From NCBI RefSeq assembly GCF_029094525.1, contig NZ_CP119107.1, positions 3,224,001-3,288,000 on the forward strand: DNA of 64,000 nt, read 5' to 3'. The notes under the pieces were generated by a model that was given only the letters and a program-made list of their open reading frames with translations, ran no database searches and had not been told where the DNA came from. Positions 8,464 through 17,260 of this stretch are shown piece after piece; within the stretch, counting starts at the first letter, position 1, and the number at the start of each line of letters is the position of its first letter. The position numbers and the translations under genes are program-made. The stretch is from Pullulanibacillus sp. KACC 23026. GTDB lineage: Bacteria; Bacillota; Bacilli; Bacillales; Sporolactobacillaceae.

Positions 8464-10140
8464 TTGATACGCAAACATAAACGACTTGGAGATTTGTTAA
8501 TTGAAGTCGGTACGATTACGCAAGAACAATTGGACAAGACCCTTAAAGAAAAGGATCCAAATGAGAAGCTCGGAAACGCGCTTGTAAGAAGCGGGTATTT
8601 AACCGAGCAGCAGCTTTTGGAAGTGCTTGAGATTCAATTGGGTATCCCATTTGTGAGTCTCTATCAATATCCGCTTGATCCTTCATTAAAATCCATCATA
8701 TCGAAGGAATTTGCCAAACGTAATCTGTTAATTCCTCTTAGTAAGGAAAATAATAAATTGACCGTAGCCATGGCGGATCCACTTGATTTTTATGCAATAG
8801 AAGATTTGCGTTTATCGACTGGTTTTACGATCGAAACGGTCCTGGCAACTGAAGAAGATATTCAGCGCACCATCACCAAATTTTACGAAGTCACAGAAAA
8901 CATAGATGAATTGGTTCCGGACACCATCCAGGACAGCAGTGCTCCGATTAATTATGATTTGGAAGAAGATGACTCCCCTGTCATTCGTATTGTCAACCAA
9001 CTCATCCAAAACGCGGTCCAACAGCGGGCCAGTGACATTCATATTGAGCCTCAAGAAACCTCCATCCAAGTACGCTACCGTGTAGACGGGATGCTGCGAA
9101 TTGAACGGACATTGCCTCGGGATATGCTTAGAATGTTAATTGTCCGAATTAAAGTCATGGCTAATCTTAATATTACTGAAACAAGAAGACCACAAGACGG
9201 CCGTGTGAAAATCACGATGGACCATCAGCAGATTGACCTGCGAATTTCCGTGCTGCCTACCATTCTTGGGGAAAAAATTGTTATCCGGCTGCTTACGGTC
9301 GGCGAAGCGATTGTCAATATGAGTCACTTAGGCTTTGATCCAGACAATGAAAAGAAATTTAGACAGCTTATTGCCAATCCAACGGGAATTGTTTTAATCA
9401 CAGGACCTACGGGATCCGGTAAAACGTCTACCCTTTATGCCGCTATTAATCAGTTGAATGACGAAACGGTCAACGTGATAACAGTTGAAGACCCGGTTGA
9501 GTATCAAATTGAGGGTATTAACCAAATCCAGGTGAATCCACGTGTTGGGTTATCTTTTGCGGATGGACTGCGAGCGATTCTGCGTCAGGACCCTAACATT
9601 ATCATGGTCGGAGAAATACGGGATACCGAGACGGCAAATATCGCGGTCCGAGCATCTCTTACTGGCCACTTAGTACTAAGCACCATTCACACCAATAATT
9701 CCGTTTCCACCATTACACGCTTAATCGATATGGGTGTGGAACCCTTTCTTGTGGCTTCCTCATTAACAGGGGCCGTTTCCCAGCGGCTTGTCCGTCGAAT
9801 TTGTCGAGATTGTGAGGAAAGCTATGAAGCGAGTGAAATGGAAAAATCCATTTTTAAAGATCAAGGGATGGAAGTCCCAGAGCATCTCCATCGTGGAGTT
9901 GGCTGCGGCAGATGTAATATGACGGGTTATCGAGGGCGTATCGCGGTTCACGAAGTGTTGGTTATTGATGAAGAGATCCGCCGAAAAATCATGAACAATC
10001 ATTCAGCTTCCTCCATCCAGGACTATGCCTTTTCCGGCCAACACGCCTTATTAATACATGATGGACTTAAGAAAGCTTTACAAGGAATTACCACAGTAGA
10101 AGAGGTATTAAGAGTATCAAACAGGGCGGTGTCTCAATGA
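8464..10140 (+). CDS. pilB: Type IV pilus extension ATPase PilB/GspE
   Basis: A 558-residue cytosolic motor that powers pilus polymerisation. An N-terminal MshEN-type domain (about 1-160) contains LGDLLIEVGTITQEQL and LGNALVRSGYLTEQQL. The ATPase core has Walker A GPTGSGKT at 313-320, an Asp box (EDPVEYQ), Walker B MVGEIRDTETA near 380, a His box (TGHLVLSTIHTN), and a four-cysteine zinc element (CRDC...CGRC) at 446-490. The TTG start at 8464 is set by GGGAGGA 7 nt upstream. It is first of an eight-gene run in which neighbours overlap or nearly touch. Confidence 0.96.
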   Translation: MIRKHKRLGDLLIEVGTITQEQLDKTLKEKDPNEKLGNALVRSGYLTEQQLLEVLEIQLGIPFVSLYQYPLDPSLKSIISKEFAKRNLLIPLSKENNKLTVAMADPLDFYAIEDLRLSTGFTIETVLATEEDIQRTITKFYEVTENIDELVPDTIQDSSAPINYDLEEDDSPVIRIVNQLIQNAVQQRASDIHIEPQETSIQVRYRVDGMLRIERTLPRDMLRMLIVRIKVMANLNITETRRPQDGRVKITMDHQQIDLRISVLPTILGEKIVIRLLTVGEAIVNMSHLGFDPDNEKKFRQLIANPTGIVLITGPTGSGKTSTLYAAINQLNDETVNVITVEDPVEYQIEGINQIQVNPRVGLSFADGLRAILRQDPNIIMVGEIRDTETANIAVRASLTGHLVLSTIHTNNSVSTITRLIDMGVEPFLVASSLTGAVSQRLVRRICRDCEESYEASEMEKSIFKDQGMEVPEHLHRGVGCGRCNMTGYRGRIAVHEVLVIDEEIRRKIMNNHSASSIQDYAFSGQHALLIHDGLKKALQGITTVEEVLRVSNRAVSQ

Positions 10141-11189
10141 AAACAGAGTTAGATGACTGGTTAAATTTTGCGTATTCAAGAGGGGCTTCAGATATTCACT
10201 TATCGGCTGGGACCCCTCCGACCTATCGGCTTCACGGCGACCTCTTTAAGATTGAAGGGCCTGTGATCTTACCTCATATGACTGAGGAAATTACAAAAGA
10301 AATTTTGACAGAAGAACAATATGCGACATTTCTAGAAAACGGGGAGCTTGACTTTTCCTACAGTATTCCTAACATTTCCCGCTTTCGTGTTAATGCCTAT
10401 CGCCAGCGCTCGTCCGTTAGCATCGCCTTTCGTGCCGTTCCGCCAAATGTGCCGAGGATGGAAGACTTGAAGCTTCCCACGATCCTCACAACGTTTTGCC
10501 AAAAGCCTCAAGGACTTGTCCTCGTTGTAGGACCAACCGGAAGCGGGAAATCGACCACCCTTGCTTCTATGATTAACTATATTAACTTAAGCTTTAAAAA
10601 ACATATCATTACGCTGGAAGACCCTATCGAGTATTTGCATCGGCATCAGAACTCGATTATCGACCAGCGCGAAGTCGGGTATGACACGCAGAATTTTACA
10701 AGTGGACTAAGAGCCGCGCTTCGCCAAGATCCCGATATCATATTGGTCGGAGAGTTAAGAGACTTAGATACCATTCAGACGGCCATTACGGCAGCTGAAA
10801 CGGGACATCTTGTCTTTGCCACCTTGCATACATCGGATGCTCCTAGTACGATTGATCGGATCATCGACGTCTTTCCGCCCGGCCAGCAAGCGCAAATTCG
10901 CATCCAGCTTGCCTCTGAGCTCGTGGCGGTCATTTCCCAGCGGCTGTTTCCAACCCCTCATCATGATGGGAGACGGGCTGCTCTTGAGATTATGATCAAT
11001 AATCCAGCCATCCAAAATCTGATTCGTAATGAAAAGGTCTACCAGATCCCAAGTGTCATTCAGACGAGCCGTGCACAAGGGATGCAGAACATGGAAAATG
11101 CGATTCTTGATTTGCTGAAAGAGGGAGCCATTTCCCGAGAGGCTGCCCTGCCTTACTTAAAAGGAGGCGTTGCAGTTGGCGTATTTTGA
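10137..11189 (+). CDS. pilT: Type IV pilus retraction ATPase PilT
   Basis: A 350-residue hexameric ATPase that powers pilus retraction (twitching, DNA uptake). The N-terminal domain carries GASDIHLSAG. The core has Walker A GPTGSGKS at about 132-139, ITLEDPIEY, the PilT-specific RAALRQDPDIILVGELRDL Walker B region, and TGHLVFATLHTSDA. Its start ATG overlaps the pilB stop (ATGA). The presence of PilT separates this machine from retraction-less competence (ComG) pili of Bacillus. Confidence 0.96.
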   Translation: MKTELDDWLNFAYSRGASDIHLSAGTPPTYRLHGDLFKIEGPVILPHMTEEITKEILTEEQYATFLENGELDFSYSIPNISRFRVNAYRQRSSVSIAFRAVPPNVPRMEDLKLPTILTTFCQKPQGLVLVVGPTGSGKSTTLASMINYINLSFKKHIITLEDPIEYLHRHQNSIIDQREVGYDTQNFTSGLRAALRQDPDIILVGELRDLDTIQTAITAAETGHLVFATLHTSDAPSTIDRIIDVFPPGQQAQIRIQLASELVAVISQRLFPTPHHDGRRAALEIMINNPAIQNLIRNEKVYQIPSVIQTSRAQGMQNMENAILDLLKEGAISREAALPYLKGGVAVGVF

Positions 11190-12384
11190 TTACACAGGCC
11201 GGGATGTTAAAGGCAGAATGAAAAAGGGAAATATCACGGCTGAATCCAAACAAGATGCCGTAAAGGCTCTTAGAGAAAAAGGCATTGCTGCTATGGAGAT
11301 CGCCGAAGGAACGCCCTCTCTCCTTACGATGGATCTTAAAATTGGGCCGAGTGTCAAGTCCAGTGATATGGTTATTTTCCTCAGGCAATTTGCTACTCTC
11401 ATTAAGGCGGGGGTTCCTATTGTTGACTCGGTCGAAATTTTATCTGAGCAATCCGAAAGCAAGGCTTTAAAAGCAACACTTACCCAAATCGCCCATGAGC
11501 TCAAGCAAGGTCAATCGCTTTCAGCAGCCTGTGAACAGCATAAGAAACTCTTTCCGCCGCTCGTTATCAATATGATCAAAGCGGGCGAAATTGGCGGTTC
11601 GCTTGAAGAAACCCTTGAAAGACTCGCCACTTTCACTGAAAAACAGCATGAATTAAAACAAAAAGTAGTGTCGACCATGTTCTACCCTGCGACTATAGGC
11701 CTAATGGCGATCGGTGTCATTGTCTTTATTATGGTCTATGTGGTGCCCATGTTTGCGAACATGTTTGAAGGCTTCAATGCGAAGCTGCCGCCTATAACCC
11801 TGTTTGTACTAGGCTTAAGCCACGTCATTGTTCATTATTGGTGGATCGTCCTTTTCATCATCATCGTTATTTCGATATTTTTCTATTTTTTGCTACAAAA
11901 TAAGTCTAGTAAAATGGTCCTAGATTATGCTATATTAAAAGTGCCCATTTTCGGTAAACTATCTCAGAAGGCTGAGATTGCTCGAATCACACGGACACTC
12001 AGTTCGCTCTTCTCCAGTTCCGTGCCGATTCTGCAAGCCTTAACAGTTGTAGAGCGAGTTACGAATAATGAGGTCATTCGCAAGGTCATAATAAATGCCA
12101 AAGATTCTTTAGAGAAGGGAAGATCGTTAGCCGAGCCATTAAAAGAGAGCTGGGTATTTCCACCGCTTGTTCATCACATGATAGCGGTTGGGGAGCAAAC
12201 GGGGGCCCTTGACTATATGCTTGAGAAAGTTGCGGACTTCTATGAAGCAGAAGTTGAGACTATGACAGACCGTTTAAAGTCCCTCATTGAGCCTGTGATG
12301 ATCATCATTCTTGCAGCTGTTGTAGGTTTTATTGTGTTATCTATCGTGATACCAATGTTTAACCTGTACAGTCAATTAAGTTAA
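11176..12384 (+). CDS. pilC: Type IV pilus platform protein PilC/GspF
   Basis: A 402-residue inner-membrane platform protein. Two homologous cytoplasmic helical domains are each followed by membrane segments: FLRQFATLIKAGVPIVDSVEIL in the first half and RTLSSLFSSSVPILQALTV in the second. Hydrophobic spans lie near residues 170-190, 210-240 and at the C-terminus (IIILAAVVGFIVLSIVIPMF). The TTG at 11176 is preferred over the TTG at 11170, because AAGGAGG at 11162-11167 is then 8 nt away. It overlaps pilT by 14 bp. Confidence 0.95.
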   Translation: MAYFDYTGRDVKGRMKKGNITAESKQDAVKALREKGIAAMEIAEGTPSLLTMDLKIGPSVKSSDMVIFLRQFATLIKAGVPIVDSVEILSEQSESKALKATLTQIAHELKQGQSLSAACEQHKKLFPPLVINMIKAGEIGGSLEETLERLATFTEKQHELKQKVVSTMFYPATIGLMAIGVIVFIMVYVVPMFANMFEGFNAKLPPITLFVLGLSHVIVHYWWIVLFIIIVISIFFYFLLQNKSSKMVLDYAILKVPIFGKLSQKAEIARITRTLSSLFSSSVPILQALTVVERVTNNEVIRKVIINAKDSLEKGRSLAEPLKESWVFPPLVHHMIAVGEQTGALDYMLEKVADFYEAEVETMTDRLKSLIEPVMIIILAAVVGFIVLSIVIPMFNLYSQLS

Positions 12385-12422
12385 ACCAACAAATTTTATT
12401 TTTTATGGAGGCACATTATTCA

Positions 12423-12884
12423 ATGATCAAAAAATTACTCAAAAAACAAGACGGTTTCACCCTCGTCGAACTACTTGCCGTTATCGTTATTCTTGCAATT
12501 ATCGCAGCTATTTCTATTCCTGCCATTGGGCACATTATCAATAATAGTCGTAATAAAGCATCCGTTAACGATGCACTTCAGATAATTGATGCAGCAAAAC
12601 TTTATGTAGCAGATCATCCAAATTATACACCTAGCGATACTCCAGATACTGACTCCGAAATTGTGGGTACAACAGGGGATACAAATAGTTTAGCAACTTA
12701 CCTAAACAGCACTGTTTCGGGTTCAACATTTGAATATGTTTATGAAGATACTAGTGGCGCCTACCACATAGTTGGCCACAAAGTAAATGGAAAAACTGAC
12801 CCTGTTACAACAGCTGCCAATGATGCAACTGAAGCTCAATTAATTAAGTATATTAATGATGGTACCCTTCCTTCTGGATCCTAA
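12423..12884 (+). CDS. Major type IV pilin (prepilin)
   Basis: A 153-residue prepilin: short leader MIKKLLKKQDG, then FTLVELLAVIVILAIIAAIS, a perfect pilin N-terminus with Glu5 and Pro22-type helix. The C-terminal domain is rich in Thr, Ser and Asp and contains no cysteines. It is probably the major pilin, since it lies between pilC and pilD and has a TGGAGG ribosome binding site after a 38-bp gap that could allow separate mRNA processing. The ATG at 12423 is chosen, since the upstream ATG at 12405 overlaps the ribosome binding site itself. Confidence 0.88.
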   Translation: MIKKLLKKQDGFTLVELLAVIVILAIIAAISIPAIGHIINNSRNKASVNDALQIIDAAKLYVADHPNYTPSDTPDTDSEIVGTTGDTNSLATYLNSTVSGSTFEYVYEDTSGAYHIVGHKVNGKTDPVTTAANDATEAQLIKYINDGTLPSGS

Positions 12885-13639
12885 TGATTTTAATCTATCT
12901 CTACCTTCTCGCCCTTGGCCTGGTCCTCGGTTCGTTTTATAACGTGGTCGGGCTTAGGGTGCCGAAAAATGAATCACTCATTCAACCGCCGTCACATTGT
13001 CCGCAGTGTGGACGGCGGTTAGCCTATAGAGACCTCGTCCCGGTCTTCTCGTGGTTGTTCTTGAGGGGACGCTGCCGGACTTGCCAGAAGAAAATTCCAG
13101 TTTTCTATCCTATTATGGAATTGATCACTGGTCTTCTTTTTGTCTTAATGCTTGATCGATTCGGTTTTTCGGGTGAGTTGCTCGTTGCCCTAGCCCTTGT
13201 CTCTATGCTTGTAATTATTACGATTTCTGATATCCACTATATGATGATTCCGGACAAGGTTTTACTTGTCTTTTCGATTGTTTTCATTGGGCTTCGCCTC
13301 GCTCATCCCCTCACCCCGTGGTGGGACAGCTTGCTCGGCGCAGCAGTCGGCTTATTCCTTCTGCTGCTTATTGCGATCGTCAGCCGTGGCGGCATGGGCG
13401 GCGGCGATATTAAGCTATACGCGGTTTTAGGATGGGTGTTAGGAACCAAGCTCGTTATCCTGTCTTTAATTTTTGCTTCCTTCTATGGCACCCTCTTTGG
13501 TTGTATCGGACTCCTCAGTGGAACACTAAAGCGAGGCAAACCCATCGCCTTTGGTCTCTTTATAGCCCTTGGCACTTTAACCGCTTATCTCTATGGAAAC
13601 AGTCTCATCCAAGCTTACATGAATTGGATTTACCAGTAA
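12884..13639 (+). CDS. pilD: Prepilin peptidase / N-methyltransferase PilD
   Basis: A 251-residue membrane aspartyl protease that cleaves prepilin leaders and methylates the new N-terminus. The N-terminal part holds LGSFYNVVGLRVP and a zinc-type four-cysteine motif (HCPQCGRR...CRTCQKK). The two catalytic aspartates are in ISDIHYMMIPD and GGGDIKL. About seven membrane segments are visible. The start codon overlaps the pilin stop by 1 bp (TAATG). It should process the pilin upstream and the three minor pilins on the other strand. Confidence 0.95.
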   Translation: MILIYLYLLALGLVLGSFYNVVGLRVPKNESLIQPPSHCPQCGRRLAYRDLVPVFSWLFLRGRCRTCQKKIPVFYPIMELITGLLFVLMLDRFGFSGELLVALALVSMLVIITISDIHYMMIPDKVLLVFSIVFIGLRLAHPLTPWWDSLLGAAVGLFLLLLIAIVSRGGMGGGDIKLYAVLGWVLGTKLVILSLIFASFYGTLFGCIGLLSGTLKRGKPIAFGLFIALGTLTAYLYGNSLIQAYMNWIYQ

Positions 13640-13652
13640 TGGAGGTAATTCA

Positions 13653-14594
13653 GTGGCCTTTACAATGTTTCAATCAAATGCACACTATAGTCTCATCATC
13701 AAGGACCATGTTATTCGGTTCGTTGAATTAAGAAAGCCCGTACCTAATGGGGTTCGCCACTTTTTGGAGCAGCCGATCCCTCAAGGTGTTATTGAAAATG
13801 GACATATTATGAGGAAGAAAGAATTAGAAACCCTTTTAAAAAACTGTATTAAAGATTGGCATTTGCGAGGCAAAAAAATCTTTATTACGGTACCTAACTC
13901 GGTTTCCGTTGTTCGAAAGCTCGATCTTCCCGGACATTTAACAATAAATGAAATTCGTCCTTATCTTTTTATGGAGATCGGTCAAAGCATCCACCTTCCT
14001 TTTGACAATCCGGTCTTTGACACTCATCTGATCGAGAACAGTCAAGACATTACCCAACTGCTTCTTTTTGCGGCGCCTGAAAATGTTGTCAGAAGTTATG
14101 TGGATCTATTAGAGGACTGCGGGACAAAGCCCGTTGCGGCAGAAATCTCACCTTTATCTTTGCACCGGCTCTATAAAAAGCTTGATCTAAGCACCGAACA
14201 AAATACGATGTTCCTGCAATTTGATGAGGATGGAACGAACGTCAGTATTTTCAATAGGGACTTGCTCCTCTTTATTCGTCAAGTTGCTAACGACTATAAT
14301 GAGGACTTGTTGCTTGAAACAGAAGAACGTTTCACCTTAATTTTTTCTGAAATTGATCGCATCATGAATTTCTATGAATTTACGATCAATAACGGCCTTG
14401 CCGGTGTCCAAAAAATCGTGCTGACAGGCGATCATCCGGATATCCAATCTTTCTTCACCAGCTTGGAAAGAACCGTTCATATTCCTGTGTATCCTTTATT
14501 CAATGAGAAGATCAGCAGCCTGACGAACCAGCTTCTTCCAAGCGGCTACCAGGTCAATATCGGTCTTGCCCTTAAAGAGGAGGTAAAAAGATGA
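13653..14594 (+). CDS. pilM: Type IV pilus assembly protein PilM
   Basis: A 313-residue actin-like cytoplasmic protein that binds the PilN N-terminus and links the motor to the alignment complex. It shows FITVPNSVSVVRKLDLP, IRPYLFMEIGQSIHLPFDNPVFD and KPVAAEISPLSLHRLY, patterns typical of PilM, although the nucleotide-binding motifs are weaker than in proteobacterial forms. The GTG start at 13653 follows TGGAGGT. It ends in a 4-bp overlap with pilN. Confidence 0.85.
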   Translation: MAFTMFQSNAHYSLIIKDHVIRFVELRKPVPNGVRHFLEQPIPQGVIENGHIMRKKELETLLKNCIKDWHLRGKKIFITVPNSVSVVRKLDLPGHLTINEIRPYLFMEIGQSIHLPFDNPVFDTHLIENSQDITQLLLFAAPENVVRSYVDLLEDCGTKPVAAEISPLSLHRLYKKLDLSTEQNTMFLQFDEDGTNVSIFNRDLLLFIRQVANDYNEDLLLETEERFTLIFSEIDRIMNFYEFTINNGLAGVQKIVLTGDHPDIQSFFTSLERTVHIPVYPLFNEKISSLTNQLLPSGYQVNIGLALKEEVKR

Positions 14595-15130
14595 CGATTG
14601 AAATCAATCTTATCCCTCTTAAGACACGAAAACAAAAATGGGGAAAGCCCGTTTCCATACTTAGCATCATTATTTTTGTTCTGCTTGTTGCAGGCCTCAC
14701 CGGACTTTATTTTCAAAAGATTCATGAACGTAACCAAGCACACGCACGACTGCAAACGATTCAAAAAATCATTCAAAAACATACGAACGATCAAGCAAAT
14801 GTGACTCAGCTTCTAGCACTTCAGAGCGAAGCAACCATGGTTACGAATGGAGCTCCTCAATCAGAGGCGCTATTGATGACCTTTGTGGGTCTTCTACCTA
14901 AAAATGGGACGTTTTTGACTTTTGACTATCAAAATGGTGTTATAACTCTGACAGGACAATTTAAAGGCCTCGATGAAGTGGCGGCCTTCTACCATGCTGT
15001 TCAAACTAACTCACTAGTCAGCCAGGCGACCATTAACAATGTCAATGCCACATCGGCCACAAGCTGTACAGCGAACATGACCATCCAGATCGACGCAACA
15101 GCCTATCAAGCTTTGGGAGGGAAGAAATAA
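14591..15130 (+). CDS. pilN: Type IV pilus assembly protein PilN
   Basis: A 179-residue bitopic membrane protein. The N-terminus TIEINLIPLK carries the INLIP motif that docks into PilM, followed by a membrane helix (about residues 20-42), a coiled-coil segment and a ferredoxin-like periplasmic-type domain (GTFLTFDYQNGVITLTGQF). It overlaps pilM by 4 bp and pilO by 1 bp. Confidence 0.88.
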   Translation: MTIEINLIPLKTRKQKWGKPVSILSIIIFVLLVAGLTGLYFQKIHERNQAHARLQTIQKIIQKHTNDQANVTQLLALQSEATMVTNGAPQSEALLMTFVGLLPKNGTFLTFDYQNGVITLTGQFKGLDEVAAFYHAVQTNSLVSQATINNVNATSATSCTANMTIQIDATAYQALGGKK

Positions 15131-15786
15131 TGAAGCGCCCTTTTGGCATTAGCCCTCTCCTACTCGTCATTCTTGGCTGCGTGATTGTGATCGGCGGCCT
15201 GGCATACAGTTATTTGTACCTTATCAATCCTTTGAACGAACAGATTCAGGCTGTCAATCTTCAAATCGGTCAGAAAGAAACGCAGCTTCAAACCTTACAG
15301 ACCAACACAAAAGAAGCCAAGCAACTCGATAAGGATCTATTGCTCTCCCATATTCCAGCGAGTGTTGAGTTTGGTCAATTCTTAATCCGTCTAAATGACA
15401 ACGCCACTGCTGCACACTGTCAGTTGACCTCAGTTACGCCAAGCAATTCGGTTTCCGGAAACAGTACGACTGCAGCAGATACGTCTTCCAGCACGGCCTC
15501 TGCAACAGGTGCGGTTACTCAACTGCCGTCTGGAATACCATCCAGTACGTATGATATCGTTGGCAGTGCGACTAGCTTTTCTGACATGCAGGCGTTTATT
15601 CACAGTCTAGAAACGATGGACCGTTATGCCTATGTCGAGGCGATTCATTTCACATCAAATGAAAAAGGAAGCATTCCTTTTACGCTCACGGTCACTACGT
15701 TTTATGATCCTAAGTTTAAGGCACTGGGAACATCGAGATATGATCTTGGCTATCTGCCTCCTGCCAATAAGAAAAGCCCTTTTTGA
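15130..15786 (+). CDS. pilO: Type IV pilus assembly protein PilO
   Basis: A 218-residue bitopic protein: membrane helix at about 8-32, coiled coil (NEQIQAVNLQIGQKETQLQT), then a compact extracytoplasmic domain. A Ser/Thr/Ala-rich linker of about 35 residues (near 115-150) splits the domain, unlike the compact proteobacterial PilO. It is last in the pil operon and followed by a terminator. PilP and a secretin are absent, as expected in a monoderm. Confidence 0.82.
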   Translation: MKRPFGISPLLLVILGCVIVIGGLAYSYLYLINPLNEQIQAVNLQIGQKETQLQTLQTNTKEAKQLDKDLLLSHIPASVEFGQFLIRLNDNATAAHCQLTSVTPSNSVSGNSTTAADTSSSTASATGAVTQLPSGIPSSTYDIVGSATSFSDMQAFIHSLETMDRYAYVEAIHFTSNEKGSIPFTLTVTTFYDPKFKALGTSRYDLGYLPPANKKSPF

Positions 15787-15803
15787 TCCGATCATGTAAC
15801 GGC

Positions 15804-15834
15804 AAAAGAACCTCAAGCCATGGGGTTCTTTTTT
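15804..15834 (+). terminator. Terminator of the pil operon
   Basis: AAAAGAACC pairs with GGTTCTTTT across an 11-nt loop, followed by TT. It lies 18 bp after the pilO stop. Confidence 0.8.
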
Positions 15835-16042
15835 ACATTAAGAAATAAAATTTTAGCCATGCAGAAAAGCGACGCAGAAAAAATTTTTAGAATCAAAGTA
15901 TAAGTAAAACTAAGGCTTCCGTCATTAAGGACTTGGCGATAGGCCAAGTAAACCTAATGCCCAAATCACTTTTTTAGACTGCGCCTTTCCTGCTTATTAT
16001 AATAGAAGAAGGTTAAACTACTTTTTTGAGGCGGGTGTTGGA

Positions 16043-16951
16043 ATGAAGAAACATCAACTAGGGACATCAGATTTAGTTATCAGCGAAATTGGCTTCGGTA
16101 CAATGTCCTTGCCACAGGATGAGAAAGAAGCGATTCGTCTCGTCCATGAGGCGATTGATCAAGGCATTAATTTCTTTGATACAGCCGATCTCTATGATCA
16201 AGGCCGGATTGAATCGGTCCTTGGAAAAGCCATTAAAGGAAAGCGAGACGATCTCGTCATTGCGACAAAGGTCGGAAATCACTGGGAGCAAGGAAAAGAT
16301 GGCTGGTATTGGGATCCTTCTAAGGCGTACATAAAGGAAGCCGTCAAAGGCAGCTTACAGCGACTCGGGATCGACGCGATCGATCTCTATCAGCTTCATG
16401 GCGGCACACTCGATGATCCCATTGATGAAACAATTGAAGCTTTTGAAGAATTGAAGCAGGAAGGACTGATTCGCTACTACGGCATCAGTTCCATTCGGCC
16501 AAATGTCATTCGCGAATACGTCAAACGGTCAAACCTAGTCAGTGTCATGATGCAGTATAGCTTACTCGATCGCCGTCCTGAAGAAGCTGTTTTAGACTTA
16601 TTGCACGAGCATCACATCTCGGTCATTGCACGTGGACCTGTCGCAAAGGGGCTGCTGTCTGAAAAAGGGTTAGACAAGATTCCGGCAAACGGCTATCTTT
16701 CCCATTCGCCAGATGAGCTCCAAAAAACGATCGAGCAACTGCTTGAACATGTGAAGCCTCGCGATTTGTCACAGGTTGCCTTGCGTTACGTCATCGACCA
16801 TCCAGCTGTCGCAACAGCGATTCCAGGAGCTAGCCGTCTTTCCCAGCTGCTAGATAATGCAAAAGCCGCACAACTCGAGCCATTAAATCAAGCAGAGCGC
16901 GACTCCCTTCGTCAGCTCACCCCTGCTCTCTTTTATGATCAGCATAGATAA
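16043..16951 (+). CDS. Aldo/keto reductase
   Basis: A 302-residue NADPH-dependent oxidoreductase of the (beta/alpha)8 AKR family. The catalytic tetrad is intact: Asp46 and Tyr51 in FFDTADLYDQG, Lys76 in ATKVG and His119 in YQLHGG. The NADPH-binding region GASRLSQL is near the C-terminus. The substrate cannot be told. It stands alone: the start follows a GAGGCGG-type site, a possible -10 (TATAAT at 15998-16003) lies upstream, and a strong terminator follows. Confidence 0.88.
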   Translation: MKKHQLGTSDLVISEIGFGTMSLPQDEKEAIRLVHEAIDQGINFFDTADLYDQGRIESVLGKAIKGKRDDLVIATKVGNHWEQGKDGWYWDPSKAYIKEAVKGSLQRLGIDAIDLYQLHGGTLDDPIDETIEAFEELKQEGLIRYYGISSIRPNVIREYVKRSNLVSVMMQYSLLDRRPEEAVLDLLHEHHISVIARGPVAKGLLSEKGLDKIPANGYLSHSPDELQKTIEQLLEHVKPRDLSQVALRYVIDHPAVATAIPGASRLSQLLDNAKAAQLEPLNQAERDSLRQLTPALFYDQHR

Positions 16952-16956
16952 TAATA

Positions 16957-17001
16957 AAACGCTTGTCTTCCTGAGGATGAAGACAAGCGTTTCTTTTTTT
17001 T
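16957..17001 (+). terminator. Terminator after the aldo/keto reductase
   Basis: AAACGCTTGTCTT pairs with AAGACAAGCGTTT across a short loop, followed by CTTTTTTTT. It is one of the strongest intrinsic terminators in the window. Confidence 0.9.
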
Positions 17002-17053
17002 GCAGATCAAAAGTTCGGCTGTTAGTTTAGCTTACCCATTTGGTTGGTTGTTG

Positions 17054-17191
17054 CTGTAACGGACACGGAGTCCATTAGAGGGGCAAAATTTAGGATATTG
17101 TCAATCTAATGGACACGGAGTCCGTTAGAAGGCCTAATCGGGGCGTTAATGAGCCAAAAGGTAGCTGTAACAGACTGGGTGTCCGTTACAG
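17054..17191. repeat. Cluster of three TAACGGAC/GTCCGTTA palindromes
   Basis: Three imperfect palindromes of 25-27 nt start at 17054, 17105 and 17165. Arms are TAACGGAC and GTCCGTTA, extended by CTG...CAG in the first and third and by TC...GA in the second, around a 5-7 nt loop. Start-to-start spacing is 51 and 60 bp. The same family recurs at 22288-22476. They fill most of the 260-bp gap between the reductase terminator and the thiolase stop; no gene is seen here. Confidence 0.85.
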
Positions 17192-17260
17192 ACCAGCCCC
17201 GCACACCTGCCCCGCCGCCTCACCTCGGCTTGCGGATTGATCTAATGGCTTTTTCTCAAC

